In this document: positions 1-11,843 of the stretch, in pieces | Numbering within the stretch: the first letter of the stretch is position 1 | How the letters are laid out: each line of letters starts with the position of its first letter | From: Piper betle | Lineage: Eukaryota; Streptophyta; Magnoliopsida; Piperales; Piperaceae | Assembly: GCA_033002965.1 (NCBI GenBank) | Contig: JAURVB010003592.1 | Location: 1-64,000 of the forward strand | Length of the DNA stretch: 64,000 nucleotides | Reading direction: 5' to 3' | Program-made: the position numbers and the translations under genes | Notes under the pieces: generated by a model | What the model saw: the letters and a program-made list of their open reading frames with translations, nothing else | Told to the model about the DNA's origin: nothing | The model's database searches: none

Positions 1-470
1 TCTTTTTCGCTTCTGAAGTTAGCTTCGCTCCCAGAGCTCCCATTATTCTGAAAGTCTCCCTGACGAAATGAAGCGTGATATTCAGGAAGCGAGGCAACCT
101 GGTTCAGGATATGTTGGTCCATTTGAAGTGCTTGAGCTAGTAGGGAGAGGTGGCCTACAGACTCGCCCTTTCGCCCAGTTTGTCAGTCGATGCATCCCGT
201 GTTTCATGCTTCTTTACTAAGGAGGTATGTGGCTGATCAATCGCATTAGATCTCATACGAGAAGTTGGAGCTCGGTCCTCACTTATTGTATGAGGAGGAG
301 GCCGCGTAAATCTTAGATCATTGTTCTAAGACACTTCTTCGAAAGGAGGTGCCCTTGGTCTAGGGTTTGTGGTCTGGCATAGCGTTAAGGAGGCAACTTG
401 GGAACATGACGACGGGATGAGGCAATGTTTCCCTGGATTGTTCGCTCTCACCGTTGTGTGAGGTAACCTT
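1..470 (+). mobile_element. Ty3/gypsy pol 3' end remnant (integrase C-terminus / chromodomain)
   Basis: Conceptual translation in shifting frames gives the usual end of plant gypsy (Del/Tekay-like) polyproteins. There is a 'VGPFEVLE' motif near 112-135, then 'HPVFHVS(L)LRRY'-like residues near 190-225, an 'SYEKLELG' and 'YEEEAVQILD' stretch near 250-320, and a terminal 'EATWEHDD.MRQCFP.LF' near 390-445. Several frameshifts and stops break it, so it is a dead fragment. It enters from outside the window on the left. The domain order fits the 3' end of pol just before the 3' LTR. I could not fix an LTR boundary downstream. Confidence 0.75.
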
Positions 471-2195
471 TGTTCTCTTCTCTTGCCTTGCTTCTAGTTT
501 GCGACTGTTGTTGTTGCTTTATACTTTGGTGATTGTAAAAACAGGCTCATCGGTCAGGTGTTTTTACAATCTGGCTTAGCTTTGGTTTTAGTCAAGCATC
601 GTGTAGCTGGTCGAGCACCTTAAGTGGGTCCTTATGTGTTGTTGTAGATTTGGGCGATTGAGCGTGATTCCACAATTGTGTATTATTTGGTCGGCCCCAA
701 TTGCCAAGTCAAGGCCTTGTTATTGTTTTGGGTGTTTAGCTAGTATAAGGCCGTGTGTCGTGTTATAATTGTATCGCATGCATCCTGAACATACATTGAT
801 GTTCTAGAAGCTGGCGTAACTTCCTTTTTCCTTTTTTTTCTTTCTCTCCCTCCTTCCCTTTCCTTCCCTTTTTCCTTTTTCTCCCCTATTTTCCTTGCCG
901 CGGCTAAGTGTCGAGCGCAAGGGCGCTCCCAACGCCATTGTGCCCATTCACAAAGTGCACGTGTGGGAAAATTGCATGTGCAAAGGTGCCCTCGAGATGG
1001 TTTCAAGTTTTAAATATAAAGCCTAGCTGCCCCTCTCCTTCTCTTTCCCCTTTCTCCCCTCTCCCTCGACCACCACCCTCTCCCTTTTACCCTCTTTCCC
1101 TTTCTTTTCCCCTCTCATTTCCCCCTTTTCCTTCCCTTTCTTCTTCTTCCCTTCTTCCAGGTACGCTTTTCCTTCCCTTTTCTTTGTTTTTTTTGTATGT
1201 TTGGCATATGTTTCATGTAGATCCTTGTTGATCATGTAGATCATCTTAAGTTGATCATTTTGATATATCATTTAACATATTTTGCATGTTAGTTCATTAG
1301 AAAATTTTGATTCCTATAAAAGTTTGCACCTTTATTGATATTTGAGTTGTATTTTGTGTGTTTGTTGATTGTGAGGGGTAAAACACTACCTAAATAGTCT
1401 AATCAAGGTTTTAAAAATAACAAGATTCATACTCTATCAATTTGGGTTGCATTCAGGTCGCTTCGGATCACATGCCAAATATTATTAATTAAATAAGCAA
1501 CATTAAAATAATTTACGTGCGTGTAATTTCAAAAACAAACTACCCACCGTGTAATCTTAATTAATTTTACAGTGAAATTACTTAATTTAATAAATGATAA
1601 AAGATTAAATTAATAACAATTATTATTCGCACAGTTGGGTTGGGTAATGACAACATCTCAATTTCTTCATCGGATCCTTGCTGGGTTTAAGCCCAATTGA
1701 TGTTCCTAATATACCGACACCACACTTATAGTTTTAACACATAGTTTATTAACCCATTCAGCTTTGTTTCACGATATCAGAATTCACGTATGAGCAAAGT
1801 TATCAAATCAGTTGAATATTCATTTAATTTTTCTGTTGTAGTCATGCATCCTTACTACATCTAAGACTATTCATGCATTGTAAGAATTCATCATACAAAA
1901 CCATATAGCTATTTGAATCAGTTTAGAGTTGGCCTTGCCGTGGTAGGACGAGGAGCACTTCTTAAGTCCATTAGAACCTCTTTTGGTTTACTCATGTTAT
2001 TTATTTTACATCGAAGAATGTAGTTGGTAGCGTTTTATTAGATTACACTATCTATGGGCCATTTAAGCAATTTTTTGATTACAAAACCTCACGTATGAGA
2101 TCCCTTTATGAGATTACAAAAATTATCAGATCTAATTTAAAGTCGCACTTAAGTGATATTTAAAATGTTCAAGCCTAGACCTTTATACATGCAGT
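471..2195. other. Gene-less stretch with pyrimidine-rich tracts
   Basis: No credible gene. Two strongly pyrimidine-rich tracts (about 820-895 and 1,035-1,165) generate low-complexity proline/serine or lysine/glutamate ORFs. A small perfect inverted repeat has 12-base arms at 531-542 and 560-571 with a 17-base loop. From about 1,170 on the sequence is AT-rich and featureless. Part may be the LTR or 3' untranslated region of the gypsy remnant to the left, but no TG..CA boundary is clear. Confidence 0.5.
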
Positions 2196-2199
2196 ATAT

Positions 2200-3207
2200 T
2201 TTTGGATTTTGGACTTCTTGTCCTTAGTTATTAATTTCTCAAACAACAAAGCTTCAACAAGGTTATCAAACTTGATGGAATCCTTACTATACAACAAAGT
2301 CTTCACAACCGGTTCATATACAAAATTCAATGAGTTTATAAGCATGTAGGCTTTATCAATATATGCAATCTTCTCATCAATACAGAATAAATCATTACCC
2401 TACTTGTTAAACTTATGTAAATGAGATTGCAAAGAATCAAAGTCACCCATCCTCAAGCAATACAACTGCCTGTTAAGATAGGCCTTCCTAGTCAAGGATT
2501 TTGTCATATATCTGCTATTTAATTTTATTTATAAAGCAAATGAGGATTTTATATGCAAAATATTATAATAAATTTCATCAGAGATATGTATGCAAATGAC
2601 ACCCAACACCATCTTTTCTAAATTAAACCAGTCTTTAGACATATTAGCAGGCTTTTCAACCTCACGAATAATACCCATGAGACCTTGATTAACAACAATA
2701 TCCTTAACCTTTTCTTGTCAAAAAACAAAACTGTTCTTCCCATTAAACTTCTCAAATGCCAAGTTTCAAAGAAAACCCTTGACTTACCGAATCAATAAAG
2801 AAATCTAGAAGAATACTTCAATCATTTTATGCAACGAATCCTGTCAAACTAATCCAATCGCACTCGATACCAATTGTTGGAGTATATTGCCTATGTAGAA
2901 GCGTGTGACAAGATAATCACCAATAATCAATCAATGAAACAAAATATTGACAAGGACACCAGAAAATTAATATGGAAAATCCCCAAACTCGATGGTAAAA
3001 CCATGCAGAAAAAATTCTTTATGAAGAAGAATTATAAATTGCAGTTTACAATAAAACCCCTCTCCCTCAACTTGGAAGAAAATCTTAATCTAGCACCCCT
3101 CAAACCCTCGTGCAAAAATAGGTTTCAATAAGGACACCCCAAAGAAAGAGGAAAAATATAGCATAAATAAATGAAGAATCGAGGAAAATCATCGAGAACT
3201 GCTTACC
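2200..3207 (-). mobile_element. Truncated Ty1/copia element: gag remnant, primer-binding site and LTR piece
   Basis: Read on the minus strand, 2,200-2,860 is a decayed copia gag, clearly related to the better-preserved gag at 25,700-26,370 (shared wording around the Q/S-rich and 'LVKGFL' regions). The primer-binding site is seen at about 2,861-2,872 (minus TGGTATC..., initiator tRNA-Met type). The LTR begins at about 2,875 and resembles 26,390-26,715. The last ~95 bases of the LTR side (about 3,111-3,205) are in the opposite orientation to the 26.6-kb paralogue. A solo LTR interrupts the locus right after it. Confidence 0.65.
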
Positions 3208-6195
3208 CTTGTTGTAACACCTCCAAATCCGGTTCACGCTCGTGAACCGAACCGGCATGTTACAGGCCCCGGTTAGGTCGGCTAACCCAAACCTAACTCC
3301 TCCGGATCTAATCTCGGCAGTCTTAAGATGAAGATACGATCCATCATGAATGAATGCATGCACAAAATCCTAACATGGTACTGCATGAATGCCATGCAAT
3401 CAAATTTCACACCATCACAATTACGAGCAAAATCGATGAAAATTCTGAAGTAAAACTGACAGAGTCTCCCCTAAAAGTGCAATTATGGGCCCACCCTGTC
3501 AAAATAATATATATACAAATATATCAGCATGCATTAACAGTCACACAGAATCTCATTTATAACGTATTCATTCCTGAAGCTTGGGTCTCAACCCACTATG
3601 CTTCCGCTGCTCAACTCTGATCATATTTTGCATTTTGTTATCGTGTCTTAGCATTTCATTCACATCATATCATCATGCTCAAACATTTAATCATGTCATT
3701 CACAATATAATAACATAATAATGCAATATTAAACATTCAGAAATCTAACATGTGTGTGTGAACAAGACCTCATTGCTCCTCCGTCTAAGCTGGCTCCTCC
3801 AACTCGTGATTATTACCTACATATAGTATAAAAACACGTCAGTAACAAGTGTTACTGGTCCGGAAAATAAAATAACTATAACAAGCTAGCTATGAGAGCA
3901 AACTCTCATATGAAAGAAAACATCATATACTCCACGTGAACACTCTGAAGGGCACTACTGAGGAGCCACTGGGCTGCAGACCCGGTAGCATCCCGAACTT
4001 ACTGATCTGCTGCTGGTACTGTGCCGCTCTCGGCACTTCTTTTTCAGTACTTCACGTAAAACTTTATCCTAAGCCCTCTCCTTACCTCCATATTTCTCCT
4101 GGCCTTGAGCACGAAGGCCGAGTACTCTCAGGCAGTCACCTTTAGTACCCTTTGAACCACAAGTCCGGACATGCGCTGTACTAAACAGTACCCATATACC
4201 TCCACGTTCTCCGGGTGTGAGGAACTCAAACGTGGAGTTGTCAGGATCCCTCGGGAATGGAACAATCCGCTGGCACTAATCCAGAGCCCGCTTTGACTGT
4301 CACGGCATCCTCTGTATGGTACGTGCAGTCGATTTCTCCATCTCTCGTCTCACAGAAATGTGAAAACTATATATATATATATAGGCTTGGGTAGGGAGTT
4401 ATATAATAGGCCCGAAGGCAACTTGTGGTGGATCTTGTTTTCGAAATCAACCTCGAGGGATCTCATCCTCGAGGGGTTATTAATCCGGAAAATGTTCGGT
4501 TAAATGGCCCGAGTTAAGTGGGATCCGATAAAGCGCCACTTAACCCGTCCTGCAGACAATAAATCAAACATACAATAGAAAAGATCATAAAAATCAGAGA
4601 GAAGTCCTAAACGGACCTGGTAGAAGCTCCAAGCGTGTCATCGCGCCTAGGCGGCGAGCTCCTACTCCGTACCTACACATCAAAACTAAATACTAACGCC
4701 CACTAACTACATGATGCATCAAAATCAATGAATCACACACAATGCAACCACAAAATCATCCATCAAAATAACAATCAAATAATTATAAGAGTAAATAATC
4801 CTAACTCAAACTATTCATACCATATTTTATTCTGTTCTTCTAAGTTGCATCGTACTAGATTAACATGCTCATACACAATTCATCTCATTAGATCACTTAC
4901 TTCATTCACTAATAATCTCATCATGCACATCTTTACTTTATTCATGGTCAAGACATTAATCATGATAATTAATCAACCCTAGCATGCTATGCTAACAATT
5001 ATCATCAATTTTAAATAAATCAATCGGAGGTAATTATACCTCACGTTGTCGACAATCGGCGACGGTTAGGGTTCCGTCGCGTGTCTCGGAACTCAAATTC
5101 GGCGCTCATCGGCGTCCGAAGCTCGATCAGGCTCGACTGGGTGAGCCCCGCGGAAGATCCGGTGAATTCCAGTGAATTCCAGAAATTCCGAGTTTTTCGG
5201 CAGCTGCTAGCGGTTTTCCGGCGGCTTCCGGTGGTTTTCCGGCGACAATCGCCGGCGGCGTCTACTGGCCGGAAAGTGGTCGTGTTGGGTACCCTCGGAA
5301 CCGGCTCGGCGAGCCCGACTCATCTACGAGGTCGACGCGGCCAACGGAGGTGGCAGCTCGCTGGAAAATGCATAAAACAGAGTCGGCGGTGATGGTGGCT
5401 AGATCCGGCCGGCCACGGCGGCGATGGCCTCCGTTCCGGTCGGGAAAGGTCGCTGGAAGGCTGAGGGTGCTGAGGCGACCGACCGATCGCGGCGGCGCTG
5501 GTCGCCGGCGGCAGAATCGGCGACGGAAGTGCAACGCGGGCGCGGCGTCGCGGCGTGGCTTCCTCGCGTCGCGGCGGTCCGATGGGGGTGGGACCTGGTC
5601 GGGGCAGCACGGCAACGTCGTCGCCGGGCTAGGCGGCGACTATCGACGGCCGGGCGGCGCCGGCGACGGCGGCGACGCGCACAAGGGCGGCGTCGGGCAA
5701 GGGTTTGGGGAAGAAAAGAAGGGCGCGGATGAAATAGCTGGGTGGCAGTTTCGTAAATATTACTTGACTCGTCTCCGGCTCGAGTCAAGAATAATAATTA
5801 ATCGCCGTAAATTCCAAAAAAATCGGGAAAAATCCCATAAAATCAAACAAACACCAAAACATCAAAATGATATGCTCTAGAACTATCAACCCACCCAAAA
5901 TGCCCGCAACGCGTCCTAACGCGATAAACGGCCTAAAACTAGTTCTACGATCCACTATATATAATAATAAAAAAAGTAACTGCATACTCTCATATATTCT
6001 GATAACTCATTCTGTTCTGCTGTGTTCATGACGTTATCATCATATACTTGGGTACGCATGACCCTCATAGCTCATACACGCGACTGGCGTCGGCTCAATA
6101 CACGTGTTCTGAAACTGACTCGAATCGAAAATAACGGTCGAACCGACCGGTTCTGAATATAAAACCCTGACTCGAATCGCGGGTTTTACACTTGT
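3208..6195 (+). mobile_element. Solo LTR, family 'A' (2,978 bp) with 5-bp target duplication
   Basis: The element runs from 3,213 (TGTAACACC) to 6,190 (TTTTACA) and is flanked by the perfect 5-bp duplication CTTGT at 3,208-3,212 and 6,191-6,195. It contains no gag or pol. Internal landmarks shared with a second copy at 36,627-39,990 include a 'cagagtctcccctaaaagtgcaa' segment, a 'gtcagtaa..ttactggtc' segment, a 'gagctcctactc' segment, an AT-rich middle and a GC-rich gene-like 3' part (about 5,080-5,720). Length, TG..CA ends and the TSD fit a long Del/Tekay-type gypsy solo LTR; that lineage assignment is inference. ORFs in the GC-rich part are low-complexity shadows. Confidence 0.85.
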
Positions 6196-8393
6196 CGTGG
6201 GTGCGCTGCCGACGCTTGAGTGCTACAAAGCCAAGCATCGCCAGCGTTCAGGTGCTCTAAAATAGAATGCCTGAAGGTTCTCCTACTTGCTGCCATCTTC
6301 CTCACATTCTTCTTCCTTGCTCTGACAAGCTCTAGATCAACATAAACCGCCTTGATTTTGCATCAAACTGGGACAAAAAAATTGGGTAGAGTCTATCATG
6401 GTATAAAGTATCAGACCAGACCGAATTTTGCTCCAATACAAAGAATACACCGGCCAACCAGGTCCGGTATTTAAAACTATGGTTAGACTACTGCAAGCTT
6501 CCTTGACGCTTGTAGAATACTAAAGGAGGGTTTGTGAGTGCAAGATTCCTTTGCACTTGGTATTTATGAAAAAAGATTTGGTTTGCTTGTAAGTTGTACA
6601 TGTTAATTGTCATAGTGAACCTACGAAGACCTATCAAACTAAAGGACATGGCGGACTAGAAGAAAGGGCATACCAATTGGGAACCACTTGAAATATTATT
6701 TTCGTCCTCTCTCTTCTCTTCTTATGTGCTTGCATTTATCTGATTATTCACATGTTTACACACTTACTTAATTTCCTTGAGATTGACTTTATGGCGGTTA
6801 GAAGTTAAGAATACACAAGTTATAGGCTATCTAACTACTTTAGTGGTTTGATTTATTCACCACCATAAGTAGCATTTTAGAATAGTACTTGTTATGCCTC
6901 ACACACTACTTAATTAATCGGTTTCATGTTATAAGTGTCTTTTCCATCTATTATTTGTACTTAGCTTGTTTATTTGTTTGCCACTATCCTAATTTTTTTG
7001 TGCTTAATTTGTTTAAATCATTTTCGCTATCTTAATCTATATTTGTGATGATTAAAGAGCACTAAGAATTGTGGTGATGTAACTATCATGACTAAGTGTT
7101 TGTAGTTGTCTCTTCTCATATTAGGTAGTCGCCTTTATGGACTAGTTAATAGATATTTTGAAATTAGTTTTATTACAATTATTTTGATTATAAGGATGAT
7201 GGGTGTTAAAAACATTAGATTCAATTTAAAATTTATAATTATCTTTATTTTTTATTCTTTCAATTAACTATGTAGATTTTGAGTACTATGACTTACTAAA
7301 GAGTTTTTTTCTAGGAAAGGGAATAAATTTCTAATATTATCTAGTAGTGGGAGAATTAAACTTAAGTACCAAAAAGGGAAAAAATTGAATTGTCTAAAAC
7401 CCCACAATTTAAAAAATAAAATAAACGTATTAAAATAATCAAAAAAATTAAAAAAAGGTTAGCCAACCTCTAGCCACCCAGGCGGCCACCCTATGGCGGG
7501 GCCATCGCCGCTGGTGACGACAGGCAACTGCCATATAAATAAAAAAATAGAGAGCCTTGGCCGCCCCTGGTAGGGCAATCTTGTAATTATGGAAAAAAAA
7601 TTTCTCTTTTCTGATAAGTATACTTAATTTTCTCATCATTAGATAATATCAAAAAATATTTTTCCTTTTCTAATAAAAAATTTCTTATTAAATTACAGTA
7701 AATAAAAGTGGAGCTCATATCATCTATATGAGATACCTGTAGCTCACGCATATAATATACCCTTTTTGTAAATATAAACTTCTAGATCTAAGACATGAAG
7801 GTAAATCCCCGGGAGTGTGTTAACATAAATTACTTTGCGCCTATGCTTCAATCAATCGTTCATCGGAAAGTATTCAAAAACCTTTCAGATAAGAAATAAT
7901 AAATTTCAACTTTTTGTAATAAAATTTAAGGCAGTGAGTTGATGTCATACAATTTTTTTCTAGAAAGGAGGAGTGGGTTCGTATTTGGTCACCACCAATG
8001 GAAACGAGGCCATAATAGCGTAATTGAAGCGACCAAGAGCAAAGACCGATCGACTTGCCATGCCATTGCTCGGTAACAAAACCATGCACGTTGACTTTTG
8101 GCGTAATTTGTCAGTGAGTACCGTTTCAGTTATCAAAATGATTTCAGATCGTATCTCTTGTCATTAACAGGAGACCACATACCAAATTAGGTATTAAGAA
8201 AAAGTATTACGTATTCTTTTCCCTATTATAGTATCCTTATTTCTCTTTAAGATAAACTAAATACGTCATTATGAAAACGAGATACATCATACTAAAGAAA
8301 GAAAAATAAAAGAAAATGACAATCCGGCCCTTGTTAGGCATGTATCGTATCCGTACAGTAGTCATCGTCGAATTAAAACTTCAAACAATCACT
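6196..8393. other. 3' flank of gene copy A, partly duplicated at 26,720-27,870
   Basis: No gene. About 6,210-7,345 is homologous, with small indels, to 26,720-27,870 next to gene copy B (for example the 'gggacaaaaaaattgggtagag' landmark in both). About 7,350-8,390 has no counterpart beside copy B. It includes a short GC-rich patch at 7,460-7,530 and otherwise AT-rich DNA. Confidence 0.6.
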
Positions 8394-9672
8394 CTATACG
8401 CCGTTCACGTGTGCTCTGCCGGCGGTGGTGCCGTGGGGCGTCTTGTCGGAGTCTCTCCCCCTGCGCTTCACAACGATGGGCCTTGTGACGGCCTCCAACG
8501 CGAGCGCCACCGTGCCCAGAACGATGATGATTCCAATGTACGCGCTCCTCCACCTCCGGTCTGGGTCCAGAATGTCCAACCCTCTGAGCACGTTGACGCC
8601 GCTGAATACGATGGTGGAGTATCCGATGGAGTGGTGGTAGACGTTCCAGTAGATGCGGTACTTGTGGTCCTTGTTGGGCTTCAGAAGCAGAGCAAACACT
8701 TGGAGCGTCCCAAAGACGAAGAGGGTGATGCCAATGTTGCGGTGGGTGTTGTACACCAAGTTGTTAGAATCGCTGCCGAGTTTGAGTCCCATGCCCCAGC
8801 CGGCGACGCCAACGATGTAGGCGGAGGACTGGCAAGCCACATGGAGGTAGAACCAGGCAGGGTCGGCGGACTTGAACACCTTCATGTACCTGGCTATGAT
8901 GGCTCCCATGGGCATCAGAGTTCCCCAGCTCAACGCACTCAACACCCCATGCACCTGGATGAAAGAAATTAAACCATTCATTCGTCACTATATATATTAG
9001 CTAGCTGATTCGTTGATAAGTCGATCGGAAACAATGAAGAAAAACAGAGAATTAAGAAGATGTTAGTGTGACGCTTACGTTCTTGCGGCGGACCCTGGGA
9101 ACCACGACAAGAGAAGAGCTCTGCCCAGTTAACAGATTCAACCTTGCCGAAGAGGAAAAGTGAGCCGAGTCGAAAGGGTGAGCGGCCAATAACTGCGGTG
9201 TCGGACCCTCCTGCCACACATGGTTGATGGTGGTCCGGTTGTCGGGGAGCACTACGTTGGCGAAGAGGGTCATGGCGCCATTGGTGACCTCAAACCTCAA
9301 CCCCGAGACGGGGAAGGTCAGATTCCTGGGCGCCAGGACAGGCTCGTAGCTGGCGACCTGGGCGGTGTAGGCAAACGTGGTGCCGTTGGCGAGGCGGACG
9401 ACCATCAAGGCCTGAGCTCCGACCATGCCGGCCCCGGTGGGATTTATCGCCCAAGCTCTCCACCCGTTGGACTCCAAAGGAGCTCTGTAAGCGATCGACA
9501 CGCTCCCGTTGTCGGGGAAGTACTTCCAGTGCAGAATAGAGTTGAGCTCCTGCAAGTCGTTGCAGAAGCGATAGAGCTGGTTGGAGAACTGGCGACGGCA
9601 CGTTTGTGCATCGGAATGGGCAGACAGAGAGAGCAGAGAGCAAAAGAGAAGGAAGGTAGTCATGGTCTTCAT
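8394..9672 (-). CDS. Cytochrome b561 and DOMON domain-containing protein, copy A
   Basis: Two exons on the minus strand, 9,672-9,079 (198 codons) and 8,954-8,394 (186 codons plus stop). A 124-bp phase-0 intron (8,955-9,078) has GTAAGC donor and TCCAG acceptor. The product is 384 residues. Residues 1-23 form a signal peptide. About 45-185 is an AIR12-like DOMON domain ('[19 protein letters not shown]'). The second exon is a b561 core with paired haem-ligand histidines at 200, 236, 269 and 305/306 and several hydrophobic spans. Known family role: transmembrane electron transfer, probably at the plasma membrane with ascorbate as donor. The tail lacks five residues found in copies B and C. Family certain; exact substrate unknown. 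Confidence 0.93.
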
Positions 9673-10908
9673 GATGACCGTCTAGCTGTAGCTGTAGCAA
9701 AAGAGGAAACTGGTAGCGGGGAGTGCTGACTGCTCTGGATATGGGTGTCTGATGACGATTGAAGTTTGGAAGCAGATGATCCGATCGGGCAAGAGAGAGA
9801 AAAGGCAGGATGTTTTTGAGTAATGCCGGTGGCCTGTGCCGGAGGAAGAAGCCAACGGCACAAGCCGGTGATTTGTACCATATTAACAATCAAGGTGTAC
9901 TCTCGCTTGTTTTTTTTGGAAGCCCTAAACTATCCTCCAATCTCAAGGTAGAGCTTAACCTTAATCTCAAGGTCACAACCGCCCTCAGCATCTACCATTT
10001 AGGGCTGACATGGTTTAGCCATCCGGCGAGTGTGATTTTGCTCTTTCATCCGCCTCCCTTTCCCACACCAGGAACCAATTTTTTACTTAAATAGAACGTA
10101 AAGATAGTAATAATTAAATTATTATATATAAAGTTTTCTTTTCATTGTAAATATTGTATAAATTACCCATGACCCGTGAATTCCTTCTTAATTAAATAAT
10201 GACACCTAATTGTCATTATCGGGTCTGCATCCTGACCTGCCCGTAAATTGCCTTTTCAATTGGCCTCTTTTTATCATTTTGGCGTGTTCGTTATCTGTAC
10301 ATGGGCATCCGCATCACCAACTTTTTCAGATAACCGATAGGATGTCTGAAAATGAAACAATATTAAATATATCGCTAGACACCCACCTTCCTGGCCTGTT
10401 TCGGTCATGAAGCAGATTCGGTGGCGGGAAAGGAGACTCCCAAAATCTAATAAATGGTTTTCAACCGACGTTACCATGACTGCACTGCAAAGAAAAGACC
10501 AACCCCTTGGGCTTTTGCCTCTTCACCTTCCCGACGCGCCTATTAAGTAATTTTTAGCAGCTTTGTTAGAACCGGCCGGATATCTAGAAGTCATCAAGTT
10601 AGGAAATTATTAACCTCACACTAAGTTTTGTGTTAATATATATGGTCGTTAACACACACTACTCATGACTGAAATTGGGGGAGGGAGAAAATATTTGGCA
10701 ATTGCTTTTGACAGTGACTGAACAAGTACAAGACGAGGAAAGCTTTAAACATTTCGTTATGGTAGGAACCAGAAAGTGCTAGAACATCAGAATTCGTGAT
10801 TTTCTCGAAGCATAGCATGATGCAATAACTAATAAATAATAAAAATGGGTTGATCATCGTATTCGTACATGCATTATCAAGTTTGGCTGGGCAAGTCACA
10901 AGTACCTG
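9673..10908. other. 5' flank of gene copy A (duplicated beside copy B)
   Basis: No gene. The first ~185 bases upstream of the ATG match the leader of copy B. Homology is lost at about 9,858 and returns at about 10,020-10,900, where it matches 29,770-29,783 and 30,355-31,180. The TATAAATA found 181 bases upstream of the copy B start falls in the part replaced here. Positions 10,901-10,908 are one half of the 8-bp duplication around the next element. Confidence 0.6.
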
Positions 10909-11843
10909 TTAGGGTTATTAATTGAGCGAGTCAGTTTGTGAGCATTTAGCGTTTGGCTCGGCTTGACTCAACTAGAAACTCGGACATTTAAATGCTCAAG
11001 CTCAAACTTGACTCGAACTTGAATCTTACGAGCCGAGCTTGCCTAAGGCGGTATTCAACTCGACTCGACTCGGTTATAACTCGACTCGACTCGAACTCAA
11101 CTTAATAAAATAATATAATAATATATCTTTTATATTATATTATATTATATTATATTTATTTATTTATATATGTATGTATATATATGTATATATGTATATA
11201 TATATATACACAATATAATAACAAAAGTGAGATAATTGAGATGGTAAGTATTCAAGGTGATGACCTTAAGATTGTGGGTTCAATCCCCACTGATCTCATT
11301 TTTTTCAAGTGAGGTACTTTTCACTTTTAATTAACCAGTTTCGAGTTCACGAACGAGTAGGTTTGAGCTCGGGAAAATTAAATAGTTTAAGTGTATTCGA
11401 GCTCGAGTCGAGCTCGAACACATAAAAGATATTTGAGTCGAATGAACGAGCTGGGTTTGAGCTCGGGAAAATTAAATAGTTTAAGTGTATTCGAGCTCAA
11501 GACGAGCTCGAACGCATAAAAGATATTCGAGTCGAACTCAAGCGTGTATGTTCAAAACTCGTTCAATCTCGAGTCGAATTTGTACGAGTTTCGAACTATT
11601 CGAGCCGAGTTCGAACACGAGTTGAACTCGGCTGGGTTTGAGCTCGGGAAAATTAAATAGTTTAAGTGTATTCGACTCGAGTCGAGCTCGAACACATAAA
11701 AGATATTCGAGTCGACCTCGAGTGTGTATGTTCAAAACTCATTCGATCTCGAGTCGAGTTCGAACGAGTTTCGAACTATTCGAGCCGAGTTCGAACATGA
11801 GTTGAGATCGGCTCGCTCGCTCGATTAGCACCCCTAGCACCTG
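10901..11843. mobile_element. Non-autonomous hAT-like element with 8-bp target duplication
   Basis: The element spans 10,909-11,835, flanked by AGTACCTG (10,901-10,908) and AGCACCTG (11,836-11,843), an 8-bp duplication with one mismatch. Ends are imperfect terminal inverted repeats, TTAGGGTTATTAATTGAGCG on the left and AGGGGTGCTAATCGAGCGAG read inward from the right. The paralogous site beside gene copy B (about 31,170) is empty with the target present once. The interior has no transposase ORF. It carries three partly repeated modules (about 11,360, 11,455 and 11,637) rich in TCGAG/GAGCTC palindromes. TSD length and the AGGGGTG end fit hAT; the superfamily call is inference. Confidence 0.75.
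11226..11305 (+). repeat. tRNA-like / SINE-like fragment inside the hAT-like element
   Basis: The segment has an A-box-like 'GAGATGGTAAG', about 35 bases later a good B-box 'GGGTTCAATCCCC', and ends in a T run near 11,300. The spacing resembles a tRNA-derived pol III promoter or short SINE. No clover-leaf with a convincing acceptor stem can be drawn, so it is not called a tRNA gene. Confidence 0.35.

Noticed and set aside
531..571. Hairpin as a transcription terminator
   Set aside because: Rho-independent-type terminators are not expected in a plant nuclear genome; it is a short palindrome next to retrotransposon debris.
5081..5880. Arg/Gly-rich ORFs up to 176 codons
   Set aside because: They are in the GC-rich 3' part of a solo LTR, overlap on both strands and are not conserved as a frame in the second LTR copy.
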